Source: an uncultured Clostridium sp. (GTDB lineage: Bacteria > Bacillota > Clostridia > Clostridiales > Clostridiaceae). Taken from it: DNA of 40,068 nucleotides. Below the pieces are notes generated by a model that was given only the letters and a program-made list of their open reading frames with translations, was not told the origin of the DNA and made no database searches. The position numbers were made by a program, and so were the translations under genes. Within the stretch, counting starts at the first letter, position 1. The number at the start of each line of letters is the position of its first letter. The DNA is taken from positions 1 to 40,068 of the forward strand of contig CALBDU010000070.1 of assembly GCA_937927335.1 (NCBI GenBank), written 5' to 3'. Below are positions 23,613 to 31,752 of the stretch, piece by piece.

Positions 23613-24738
23613 TGGCGTCCCTCCTGCATTTCCAGTACTTTTCAGGTTCAGTAATCCTAAAATTGTCCCTTAAGCCTCCCAGAGACATCTGATATAAATC
23701 CAGTCCAAAACCCATATTGGTTTCAATTGCTGCAGGACCTTCGCTGGTAAGGGCTATATCCCAGCCAAGATACGTGAATTGGGGAAGCTTTCTTGCGCTC
23801 TCTATGGCAAAGGTCTTAATCTCATCCCAATGGGTGAATGTATGACCCTTGAAACCAAATCTTGTATCTGGATGGGAAAAGAATACAGCTCCCCGTTCAG
23901 TTATGGCATAATCTCTGCATTTGCCTCCATCAATATCAATTCCCAGCACTATGCCGTCCTGGCACGCGTTATCTACCTCTCTGCCATCCTTGCCCATTCT
24001 AAGCACAGAACATACTATTCTGACTTCTCCGCCTATGTTTTCAGTGGCGATTCTGAATGTATTAACAGAGTTAGGATAAATAGCTGCAAGCTCCGGATGC
24101 TGAATTATTCCTTTCTGCAAAATAAAATCCCTTTTGTTTTTTTGTATTTCTGAAATAGTATCCCATAAATCATGCCCTCCACACATGTACCTGTTTTCAT
24201 GATTTAAGTGAAATACCTTTATACCGTATCCCCCCTGTCCATCTACAGGCTTCAGGAAAATCCTTTTATAGCCTTTAGCAGCCAGTTTTTCCTGAAGGTC
24301 CTCAAAATAAAGGGGCTGCTGTTCTCTATCGTAAAGACCTCCATTTATAATTTTTGCTAAAGTATCCGGCTGAGCTATATTTACTGCCCTGAAAAGCTCC
24401 TCCATTATATTTTTATCATTTAAAATAATGGAATATTTATCATCATCATAATAGCTTAAAAATAGCCTGTAAAAGAAAAACTCAGGGATATAATCAAGCA
24501 AAGTCTCCATGGGCAGATTTTTATCAGTTCTGTAAAGGCCGTACCTGAAATAATGGAGAGGATAACAGCCCCAGTATTTTCTTAAAGCTTCCGTTTCTTT
24601 TTTTATTTGACCAGAGGGCTTCTTCTGACTGCAATGCTTATACTTCCACAGAGCCTCCTTCATCCTGGGTTCGATGTCTTTATAGGTCAGCTTATGCTTT
24701 ATTTCCTTCAGCCTCAAAGCTGCATCAGCACTATTCAT
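23605..24738 (-). CDS. Sugar-transfer associated ATP-grasp enzyme
   Basis: A 377-residue ATP-grasp protein. The ATP site is visible in RIFLKPVDGQGGYGIKVF (large glycine-rich loop), followed by a central PNSVNTFRIATEN segment, IVLGIDIDGG, and the metal-binding end GWDIALTSEGPAAIETNMGF. It matches the family often found with glycosyltransferase genes and thought to join an amino acid or carboxylate to a sugar through an acyl phosphate. The exact substrate is unknown. ATG 24738 follows GGAGTGG, 11 bp after the PaaK-like gene, and it overlaps the AsnB-like gene by 8 bp. Together the three form a likely repeat-unit modification module. Confidence 0.82.
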   Translation of the reverse strand: MNSADAALRLKEIKHKLTYKDIEPRMKEALWKYKHCSQKKPSGQIKKETEALRKYWGCYPLHYFRYGLYRTDKNLPMETLLDYIPEFFFYRLFLSYYDDDKYSIILNDKNIMEELFRAVNIAQPDTLAKIINGGLYDREQQPLYFEDLQEKLAAKGYKRIFLKPVDGQGGYGIKVFHLNHENRYMCGGHDLWDTISEIQKNKRDFILQKGIIQHPELAAIYPNSVNTFRIATENIGGEVRIVCSVLRMGKDGREVDNACQDGIVLGIDIDGGKCRDYAITERGAVFFSHPDTRFGFKGHTFTHWDEIKTFAIESARKLPQFTYLGWDIALTSEGPAAIETNMGFGLDLYQMSLGGLRDNFRITEPEKYWKCRRDAIG

Positions 24739-24749
24739 AAATCCACTCC

Positions 24750-26096
24750 TTAAAATTCGATTTTTTGTACAAGGTACCTGAACTTGCCTGATCTAGTCCG
24801 TTCTATTTCATCCTTAAAAGAAACCTCAACTTCAAAAGTTGGATAAAATCTTTTGAAGCTTTTTTCCACCTGCTCAACATCCTTTATGTTAAACTCCGCC
24901 TTTGGCTGAATATAAAGAATCACTTTTCCCGGCTCCTGCTGTACATACTGGTAAATATATATCTTATCCTTTACTTCCCACAGAGCATCATCAGAGCAGG
25001 TAAGAGTTACCCTGGACCCCCACTTGTCAATAAAGTAATCCTGTTCCCTGCCTTCAATCCTTTTAAGAATTTTATGATTTCTCCCGCAGCTGCAGCGTTC
25101 ATTGGTGTTTAGGGCAAAATCCCCTGTGCGGTATCTGATAAAAGGAAAGGCCAGGTTATTAAAGCCTGTACACACTATCTCTCCCCTTTCACCTTCAGCT
25201 CCAGCCTCATGTCCATTTTCATTTATCAGCTCTGCATAGCCGTATTGGCTGTCAAGGTGATACAGGCTGCTTTTCTCGCATTCACCAGCCAGGCAGCAAT
25301 GCTCCGTATGGCCATAAAAGCTGTATATCCTTACCTTGAATACACGCTCCAGCAGCTCTCTTTGAAAGTCATAGAGGCTTTCCGAGCCGCAAATGAGAGC
25401 CTTCAGCTTCCTAAGGTAAATTTTTATACCGTATTTTTCAATATGTTCAGCCAGCAAGGTTATAGATGAAGGATAAGCTTGAATATAATCCGGCTGATAG
25501 TCCTGCAGCTTTTTTATATATGCATCCGTATTTTTATTATTTAAGAGAAATGAAGACATAATCATGCTGGTACCAATATATTCAAATTCACCCTTTCTGG
25601 GAATGCTGCCTCTTAATACAGCCATCTTAAACCGTTTCCCGGGGTCATATCCTATACAGCTCCAAAGGTTTGCCACATGGGCGCACTCCAGAGGCCAGTC
25701 CGTTTTTCTATCTGCGTAAAACCCCATAGGAATTCCTGTAGTTCCTCCTGTAACCATATATTTAAGTTTTTTCACATTAAATTTTTTTGATATGAGCTTA
25801 TGCTGGTTCGAGGCAATTATAGCCTTAGTCAGATATGGGATATTTTTAATATCCTCTATACCTTTAATATCTTCAGGAATTATCTTGTTTTTGGTAAACA
25901 GCTCCGTATAGTATGGCACATTAGCATAGCAATACTTAATAAGCTCCTTTAGCCTGTGAAGCTGATACTCCCTGTGCTGTTCCTGGCTCCACCACCGGCA
26001 CTGCTGAAGGAAATCATAGGTATCATTAAATTTTTTTCCGTATTTTATTTTATCCGGTAGATTGTAGTAGATCTTTTTTGCTGCTATTTTTATCAA
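24750..26096 (-). CDS. PaaK/CapK-like adenylate-forming enzyme
   Basis: A 448-residue member of the phenylacetate-CoA ligase/CapK group. ATP-binding motifs are TGGTTGIPMGFY (P-loop-like), SFYGHTEHC (the YG.TE core), and FIRYRTGDFA; Cys residues in CSCGR may bind zinc, as seen in this group. The C-terminal RTRSGKFR segment completes the ANL fold. Such proteins are frequent in polysaccharide loci, where they may activate an acyl or amino acid group for attachment to sugar; the substrate is unknown. The start is probably TTG 26096, six bases after AAAGGAG; an ATG further up (26117) lacks a ribosome site. It overlaps the upstream polymerase gene by about 47 bp. Confidence 0.82.
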   Translation of the reverse strand: MIKIAAKKIYYNLPDKIKYGKKFNDTYDFLQQCRWWSQEQHREYQLHRLKELIKYCYANVPYYTELFTKNKIIPEDIKGIEDIKNIPYLTKAIIASNQHKLISKKFNVKKLKYMVTGGTTGIPMGFYADRKTDWPLECAHVANLWSCIGYDPGKRFKMAVLRGSIPRKGEFEYIGTSMIMSSFLLNNKNTDAYIKKLQDYQPDYIQAYPSSITLLAEHIEKYGIKIYLRKLKALICGSESLYDFQRELLERVFKVRIYSFYGHTEHCCLAGECEKSSLYHLDSQYGYAELINENGHEAGAEGERGEIVCTGFNNLAFPFIRYRTGDFALNTNERCSCGRNHKILKRIEGREQDYFIDKWGSRVTLTCSDDALWEVKDKIYIYQYVQQEPGKVILYIQPKAEFNIKDVEQVEKSFKRFYPTFEVEVSFKDEIERTRSGKFRYLVQKIEF

Positions 26097-27402
26097 AGCT
26101 ATCTCCTTTCCCCGCATATAAAAATCCAAACAATATGAAGTAATATAAATATATATTTATTTCATAGGTCTGATTGGGGTTAAAATTAATGCAGATTAAA
26201 TTGCCTGCAAAAAGCATAATAATATAGATCTGCTCAGCTTTATTCCTGAATTTTTTCATAAGTGCAACTAAAAGATAAATATTAAAGGCGCAAAATATTG
26301 TAAAAACTATTATTCCTTCCTCCACAAGTATATTTAAAAGCTGTGAATGAATAACCAGGTTGTCAAATATACCAAGCTTATACAATGCATATTGATTATA
26401 TTGTCCATGGCCTGTTCCAAGGATGGGCGACGATAAAAAGGCATTAACCGCTTTTGGAAATTGCATAAAGCGTTCCATCTGGGTATCACCCCTTTGAATA
26501 AAAAACAAATAGACAGCCTCACTAAAATAATTTGCATAGAGATATATGCCTGCACACCCTGCTGCTGCAACCTTAAAGGTGATTTTAAACATATCCTTAG
26601 CAGACATGGGTTTAAAAAATGATAATGAAAAAATAAGAAGTTCAACAGCTAAAGCCAGGTAGGCAATTCTTGTAAAGGTAAAAAATATGAATGCAGAATC
26701 TGCTGCCACCAGGAAAAGGTTAAACAGGCCTTTATTTTTTTTATAGTTGTACAGAAGCACCGGAAACAAAATAACCCCCAGGTTACCTCCTCCATTATCT
26801 CCTGTTATGAAGCCTGATACCCTTGTGCCTATACTGAGCCTTGTAAGCTGCTGGCCCGCTGAACTAAAATCCACAAGGAGCCTCCCTGTAATTCCCTGCA
26901 TTACTGCCACAAATCCATTTAAAAGGCTGAACAGGCAAATTACTCCGGTAATAGATTTAACATCATATTCCAGGGCACTGAGCAACAAAAATAAAACAAG
27001 CATCAGCTCCAGATTAAGATATGTAAACAGGTACATAGAGTAAGACCCAGTTGAATAAAGCTTCATGAAAAGGGGTTCTGAGAAAAGATAAATATTAATA
27101 AGGGTTAACCCTGTAATCATGAAATTTATGCTCTTTTCCTGCTTACCCCCTGGTCTTTTTCTGGAAAGCATTATAAAAAGCATGTAAATTGATGTAAAGA
27201 GAGCAATAGTAAACAGGCCTCCTCCAAGCTTAAAGTCCGAAATCTCAACCTTAAATATCACCAGATTAAAGCAGCTGCACATCAGCAAACCAAAGAGCAG
27301 CAGCATTATAAACCCACGGCCATGTCTTTTCTTATTGATTGCTGCCAAAATGCACAAAACCGCTGCTGCCGCCAAAACCGCTGCTGCGATCAGTATTTTC
27401 AT
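26050..27402 (-). CDS. Wzy-like polymerase / O-antigen ligase family protein
   Basis: A 450-residue membrane protein with about 10 to 12 spans. The large outer loop carries RLSIGTRVSGFITGDNGGGN and then FLSSPILGTGHGQYNQYALY...VIHSQLLNILVEEGI, the GTG.G...HS.....L.E.G pattern of the O-antigen ligase/Wzy_C family. As no other polymerase is present, this is the probable Wzy that joins repeat units on the outer face. ATG 27402 follows GGAGGAAA. It overlaps the upstream GT4 gene by 4 bp and the downstream PaaK-like gene by 47 bp, tight coupling. Confidence 0.85.
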   Translation of the reverse strand: MKILIAAAVLAAAAVLCILAAINKKRHGRGFIMLLLFGLLMCSCFNLVIFKVEISDFKLGGGLFTIALFTSIYMLFIMLSRKRPGGKQEKSINFMITGLTLINIYLFSEPLFMKLYSTGSYSMYLFTYLNLELMLVLFLLLSALEYDVKSITGVICLFSLLNGFVAVMQGITGRLLVDFSSAGQQLTRLSIGTRVSGFITGDNGGGNLGVILFPVLLYNYKKNKGLFNLFLVAADSAFIFFTFTRIAYLALAVELLIFSLSFFKPMSAKDMFKITFKVAAAGCAGIYLYANYFSEAVYLFFIQRGDTQMERFMQFPKAVNAFLSSPILGTGHGQYNQYALYKLGIFDNLVIHSQLLNILVEEGIIVFTIFCAFNIYLLVALMKKFRNKAEQIYIIMLFAGNLICINFNPNQTYEINIYLYYFILFGFLYAGKGDSFDKNSSKKDLLQSTG

Positions 27403-28571
27403 TTATTTCCTCCATAAATTTCTATTATATCTCCCATTTTTCTATCAATACTGTAGTATTGTTCAATCAGTGAATGAAAGTTAGTCCTGTTACTTTTTAT
27501 CTCCTCATAAATTTTCATGAAATTTACAAGCTGTTCCTCATAAATGCACACAGGGAAAATGCTGTTTATGGCATCAATATCACCTATACCCCTGCTGACC
27601 AGCACCGGAAGGCCGCAGCATACATATTCGGCAAACTTTGTTGGGCTGGCAACCTTATTCACAATATCAGCTTCTCTAAGCATCACTCCACAATCTGCAG
27701 CATTTAAAAAGCTATTCACCGCATTTTGAGGAACCTCCATTATTGTATAACAGGAACTGCTTATGGAAAATTTTTCGAATGTAACCTGGAACCTGCTGTT
27801 GTCACAGGTGAGAACCAGAAAATATGCATTATCAATTATTTCACTTAGGTATTTAAAGGCTGCAGCCATACCTGAAATATTCTGATATTCCTGTCCTCCT
27901 CCTGAATATACCAGCACAAATTTGTCCTTAAGGTTCATTTTCAATCTCACCCTGGACCTTTCTTCAAGATTCTGAAGGTAGTTTTCCCTTTTTATGCAGG
28001 TAGGAACCACCATAATGCCGCCCTTCACCCTGCAGCTCTCCAGTAAATATTCCTTCAGTCTTTCAGATACGCAGAAAATGTGATCTGACTGCAGGCAAAT
28101 CTTTTTCTGAAATTGTTTGATAACAATGGCTGCCAGTGCTGCCAGAACCCTCATGAACTTTCCCCTGTCCTTGTATCTCAGTAAATACTCCTCAGGGCAT
28201 GCACCGCGAATATCGGTAATGACCCTGATATTTCTGCTTTTAATTTTTTTTCTTACCTTCAAGCCAATAATGCCTGCAAATATTCCTCTGCAGTGGATTA
28301 CTGCATCTCCTTTTGTTTCACCCTTAATAAGTTCAGTTATCTCAGCAACAAGCCTGGAGCTTATGATAAGATCATATTTTCCCTTTCTTACATTGAATAT
28401 GGGAAAGCTGTTTAATGACGAGTTCTCTGATGCTTTTACTTCTCTTTGGCAGTTTATAAGCCTTATACTCACTCCATATTTTTGTAAAGCAACGCAGTAG
28501 CCTAAAACCTGAGATTGGTATACGCTGCAGCTGCTGCCGTCATAATTTATATAAAAAATATCAGGTGCCAT
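27399..28571 (-). CDS. GT4 family glycosyltransferase
   Basis: A 390-residue glycosyltransferase with a GT-B fold. The N-terminal half has ELIKGETKGDAVIHCRGIFAG and DIRGACPEEYL; the C-terminal half has FVLVYSGGGQEYQN (opening the nucleotide-binding domain) and READIVNKVASPTKFAEYVCCGLPVLVSRGIGD, which replaces the classical EX7E with SPTKFAEY. It is cytoplasmic and should extend the lipid-linked repeat. Donor sugar unknown. ATG 28571 directly adjoins the upstream GT4 gene stop, and the stop overlaps the polymerase start by 4 bp. Confidence 0.82.
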   Translation of the reverse strand: MAPDIFYINYDGSSCSVYQSQVLGYCVALQKYGVSIRLINCQREVKASENSSLNSFPIFNVRKGKYDLIISSRLVAEITELIKGETKGDAVIHCRGIFAGIIGLKVRKKIKSRNIRVITDIRGACPEEYLLRYKDRGKFMRVLAALAAIVIKQFQKKICLQSDHIFCVSERLKEYLLESCRVKGGIMVVPTCIKRENYLQNLEERSRVRLKMNLKDKFVLVYSGGGQEYQNISGMAAAFKYLSEIIDNAYFLVLTCDNSRFQVTFEKFSISSSCYTIMEVPQNAVNSFLNAADCGVMLREADIVNKVASPTKFAEYVCCGLPVLVSRGIGDIDAINSIFPVCIYEEQLVNFMKIYEEIKSNRTNFHSLIEQYYSIDRKMGDIIEIYGGNK

Positions 28572-29654
28572 TTATATCACCCTAACCTTATTATTTTCAT
28601 AAAGCTCCAGATAGGATTGAACCATTTTACTTTTATTGTAGTGCACCAGTATATAATTGCTCTCAGCCTCAAGATAGAAAGTACCATTTTGATTAATCAA
28701 ACATATAAATTCCAGATAATCCTCAAGCTTCTCCGCTGAATAGCCATATACACCATGCTGTACTATATCCCTGTTTCCATAAGCATTTGATGCAATTACC
28801 GGTTTTCCCATATACATGGCTTCCAGTAATGAAAGTGGCATGCCCTCCCAAAGGGAGGTTAAAATAAAGATATTGATTTCAGCCAGTTTCTCCAAGGCCT
28901 TCTCCCTGTCCAGCCAGCCAGTAATTAGGATATTTTCAGAGGTAAGCTCAGATCTTAGTTCACCGTCTCCTATCCAGATAAAATCGTATTGGGGAAGTTT
29001 ATCTGCCACAGCATTAAAAAGGGTCGGGTTTTTTTGGTGGCATATTCTTCCCATGGTTCCTAAGATAATTTTGTTTCCACGTTTTTTCAAAGCTTCCCGG
29101 CTTATTATTTTATCTATATAAACCGTATCAATACCATTATTGATATTCAGGCACCTCCTGGAGATTTTTGAAGCTTGAAGATATTCCCCGGACGAACAGC
29201 CAACAGTCCATCCACCAAAGGCTGCAGCAAGCTTTTCCAGCAAATAATAGGTGCTTGTCTTCAGCCTTGATTCATTAATCTGTAAAAATGAATAGCCATG
29301 GGGATTGTAAAACACATTATCCATATCAAGCCTAAGCATAAAGCAGACTACTCTTCCAAGGAAACCAGCCTTAGAGGAGTGGAGGTGAACCACATCCGGA
29401 TGAATTTCCTTCAAAATAGAATATAATTCTATAAGAGATTTAAGATTTTTCCCAGGATCCAACCCTCTGCACATATCAAGCTTTATGAATCTGATATCTT
29501 TATTAAAAAAGTCCTTAAAATTTTCAGGTGTTTCACACCTTGTGGAATATATAACAGTAATATCATAAACGTCCCAGGTAGAATTACATAATTCAGTTAA
29601 AAATGTAAAAACACCAGAAGCAAAGGATTCTACTACGTGGACAAGCTTTTTCAT
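28572..29654 (-). CDS. GT4 family glycosyltransferase
   Basis: A 360-residue GT4 enzyme: MKKLVHVVESFASGVFTFLTE (acceptor side), HPDVVHLHSSKAGFLGR, NPHGYSF and the donor-binding SLWEGMPLSLLEAMYMGKPVIAS with Glu-X7-Glu, typical of retaining GT4 enzymes. It resembles capsular galactosyl- or glucosyltransferases that act early after the initiating sugar; this is only a suggestion. It lies directly after the UDP-sugar dehydrogenase (stop and start adjoin). ATG 29654 follows GGAG. Confidence 0.88.
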   Translation of the reverse strand: MKKLVHVVESFASGVFTFLTELCNSTWDVYDITVIYSTRCETPENFKDFFNKDIRFIKLDMCRGLDPGKNLKSLIELYSILKEIHPDVVHLHSSKAGFLGRVVCFMLRLDMDNVFYNPHGYSFLQINESRLKTSTYYLLEKLAAAFGGWTVGCSSGEYLQASKISRRCLNINNGIDTVYIDKIISREALKKRGNKIILGTMGRICHQKNPTLFNAVADKLPQYDFIWIGDGELRSELTSENILITGWLDREKALEKLAEINIFILTSLWEGMPLSLLEAMYMGKPVIASNAYGNRDIVQHGVYGYSAEKLEDYLEFICLINQNGTFYLEAESNYILVHYNKSKMVQSYLELYENNKVRVI

Positions 29655-30950
29655 TTAAATTCTCCAATACCTATCATTTTCGGTTAAACAACCATCCTTT
29701 ATGTCGCCCTTAAGGTCCATGCATACCGCTGTACTGCCTTTATCAAGAAGCCATTTTTCAATTTTTGACACATCAATCCCCTGCTGCCTTACAAGTATAA
29801 GAACCAGATCTGCGTCTTTAAGGGCGTCATCAAGTTTTTCAGCTACAAAAGGCAGGTCTATAGCAACCTCCGGATCATAAGCCTTAAGCTCTGCGCCATT
29901 ATCAATAAGAAGCCTGCATATATCCAATGCCGGACTAAGCCTGCAGTCACTGGAATAATCCTTCATTGCCAGGCCAAATACTGCTGCCTTGCACTGCTTT
30001 AGCTCTTTCCCCTTCCTTAAAAGCAGCTTTCTGGCATTATCTATTATAAGCTCTGGCATTTTATGATTCTTCTCCCTGGCCATTTGGGACAGTTCCAGAT
30101 GAACACCCAATTTTACAGCCTTTTCTGAAAGATAGTGATAGGCATTTGGTATGCAGTAGCCCCCTACACCAGGCCCCGGATACATGAGTCTGACTCTGCT
30201 GTGGGTATTTGCCATTGCTATGAGCTCAAATATGTCAAGCCCCATGGCTTCTGTAAATCTTGCCAGCTCCTGGCTAAGGGCGATGTTTACATCTCTTTGC
30301 ACATTTTCAATAAGCTTGCAGGTTTCCACCGCTCTTATGCTGCTGCCGATAATAGTTCCACCTCTGCAAATAATATTCAGCAATTCTGAAGCTTTTTCAA
30401 TGCTTTTGCTATCTGCTGCCCCTATTAATGCAGGCATATCCTCAAATTCCTGAAAGGCCCTGCCCTCTGCAATTCTTTCAGGCCCATAGGCAATAAAAAA
30501 ATCTTTTCCAGCCATCATTCCAGATTCCTTCTCAAGAATGGGAATGATTAAATCCTCTGTGGTGCCTGGTATCAAGGTGCTTCTAATCAGTACAACAGCA
30601 CCCTTTTTCATGTCCCTGCCTATAGCCTTGCAGCACTGTTCAAGAGGACTAAATAAAAAACTATTACCAACAACCGGTATGCCAACCGTTACAATAATAT
30701 AAGCACTTTCTTTAACTGCAGCTGCGCCATTGGTAACAGCCTTGAATCTGCCAGCCTGCAGCTGCGCCTTAAGTATTTCATCAATTTGTTTTCCCTTGTA
30801 TTCCTCCTTTAAACCTGTTGCTCCCTTCCCAAGCCTGTCTACCAGTGCTTCATCCACATCAACTCCGGTAACCCTGCAGCCTTTTAGTGAAAAGCTCAAG
30901 GCTAAAGGAAGTCCTACAAAGCCCTGGCCAAATATACAAATATCCCCCAT
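29655..30950 (-). CDS. UDP-sugar 6-dehydrogenase (UDP-uronate forming, WecC-like)
   Basis: A 431-residue NAD-dependent nucleotide-sugar dehydrogenase. NAD motif GQGFVGLPLALSF (residues 8-20), GPERIAEGRA (156-165), and the catalytic cysteine Cys266 in GPGVGGYCIPNAYHYL. The third domain with AVFGLAMKDYSSDCR and ICRLLIDNGAELKAYDPE completes the fold. Its pattern is closest to the WecC/WbpA branch, which oxidises UDP-HexNAc to UDP-HexNAcA, though UDP-glucose or GDP-mannose use cannot be excluded. It provides the acidic sugar of the repeat. Substrate for the amidotransferase (21945-23612) is a good inference. ATG 30950. Confidence 0.9.
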   Translation of the reverse strand: MGDICIFGQGFVGLPLALSFSLKGCRVTGVDVDEALVDRLGKGATGLKEEYKGKQIDEILKAQLQAGRFKAVTNGAAAVKESAYIIVTVGIPVVGNSFLFSPLEQCCKAIGRDMKKGAVVLIRSTLIPGTTEDLIIPILEKESGMMAGKDFFIAYGPERIAEGRAFQEFEDMPALIGAADSKSIEKASELLNIICRGGTIIGSSIRAVETCKLIENVQRDVNIALSQELARFTEAMGLDIFELIAMANTHSRVRLMYPGPGVGGYCIPNAYHYLSEKAVKLGVHLELSQMAREKNHKMPELIIDNARKLLLRKGKELKQCKAAVFGLAMKDYSSDCRLSPALDICRLLIDNGAELKAYDPEVAIDLPFVAEKLDDALKDADLVLILVRQQGIDVSKIEKWLLDKGSTAVCMDLKGDIKDGCLTENDRYWRI

Positions 30951-30961
30951 AATATTCCCCC

Positions 30962-31564
30962 TTATCTTGCACCTGTTTTTTTAAAAACCACCCTTAAGGT
31001 TTTTAAAATAATAGTTAAATCAACAATTAAACATCTCTTATCTATATATTCCATATCAAGACTTACCCTTTCATCATAGGATGTATTGCTTCTGCCATTA
31101 ACCTGCCAGTATCCGGTTAACCCTGGTTTCACAGTAAGCAGCCTGACATCGTACGGGCCGTATTTTAACAACTCCTTCTCAACAATAGGCCTTGGGCCCA
31201 CAATACTCATATCTCCCTTTAATATATTAATGAGCTGAGGCAATTCATCCAGGCTGGTCTCTCTTAAAAATGCTCCTGCCTTTGTTACCCTGGGGTCATT
31301 GTTAAGCTTGAAATTTTTTTCATATTCTTCCCTGATATTGTTTGGCAGTGTCTTCATTATGCTCTCGGCACCATCCACCATGGTTCTAAATTTATATATT
31401 TTAATTTTTTTACCACCTTTGCCCAACCTCTCATGTATAAAAAAAACCGGTCCCTTGGAGTCCAGCTTAATAATAAAAAAAATGACCAAAAAAAACGGTA
31501 AAAAACATATAAGAGCTATAAAGGAGCAAATGAAATCCACACATCTCTTTATTATTTCATACAA
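30962..31564 (-). CDS. Initiating undecaprenyl-phosphate sugar-phosphotransferase (PglC/WcaJ type)
   Basis: A 200-residue monotopic phosphoglycosyl transferase: one N-terminal membrane segment (about residues 8-32, FICSFIALICFLPFFLVIFF), then VFFIHERLGKGGKKIKIYKFRTM, SLDELPQLINILKGDMSIVGPRP and KPGLTGYWQVNGR. Asp and Glu in the TSLDELPQ part make the catalytic dyad. It starts repeat-unit synthesis by moving a sugar phosphate to undecaprenyl phosphate and is the short, catalytic-only form. The start is TTG 31564 with GGAG eight bases upstream; no in-frame ATG upstream exists. It is the first gene of the 12-gene operon. Confidence 0.93.
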   Translation of the reverse strand: MYEIIKRCVDFICSFIALICFLPFFLVIFFIIKLDSKGPVFFIHERLGKGGKKIKIYKFRTMVDGAESIMKTLPNNIREEYEKNFKLNNDPRVTKAGAFLRETSLDELPQLINILKGDMSIVGPRPIVEKELLKYGPYDVRLLTVKPGLTGYWQVNGRSNTSYDERVSLDMEYIDKRCLIVDLTIILKTLRVVFKKTGAR

Positions 31565-31639
31565 ACATACCGCTCCAAGTCAGTGTTATAATTACAATAT
31601 ATGCAGGGGGTGAAGTTTATAGAATGGTTCATTATATGT

Positions 31640-31752
31640 AAAAAGGACTGCAGCTCTACAAAAGATATGCTCCCTTCCAGGGTATTCAAGTGTTTTATTT
31701 TTCCACTTGCCAACCCGAAAGGGAGCATATATTTAGTGCTTTAGTCCTTTTT
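31640..31752 (-). ncRNA. Long imperfect hairpin between a GT2 gene and the polysaccharide operon
   Basis: About 113 bases fold into one long hairpin. The base is a 10-bp stem AAAAAGGACT / AGTCCTTTTT (31640-31649, 31743-31752), then AGC and CTA paired with TAG and GCT around a mismatch, a perfect 12-bp stem ATATGCTCCCTT / AAGGGAGCATAT (31665-31676, 31719-31730), GGGT/ACCC and CAAGTG/CACTTG at the tip. The T-run ends make it terminator-like on both strands. It starts at the stop codon of the upstream GT2 gene. It could be a terminator, a structured operon leader or a small mobile hairpin. No such RNA family is recognised by me. Confidence 0.6.

Noticed and set aside
23605..24153. Plus-strand reading frames opposite the AsnB-like and ATP-grasp genes
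   Set aside because: They lie antisense to well-conserved genes, lack ribosome sites and show no recognisable protein pattern.
31640..31752. Insertion sequence or transposase remnant
   Set aside because: No transposase code, no target-site duplication seen, and the sequence is nearly all hairpin; kept as a structured element.
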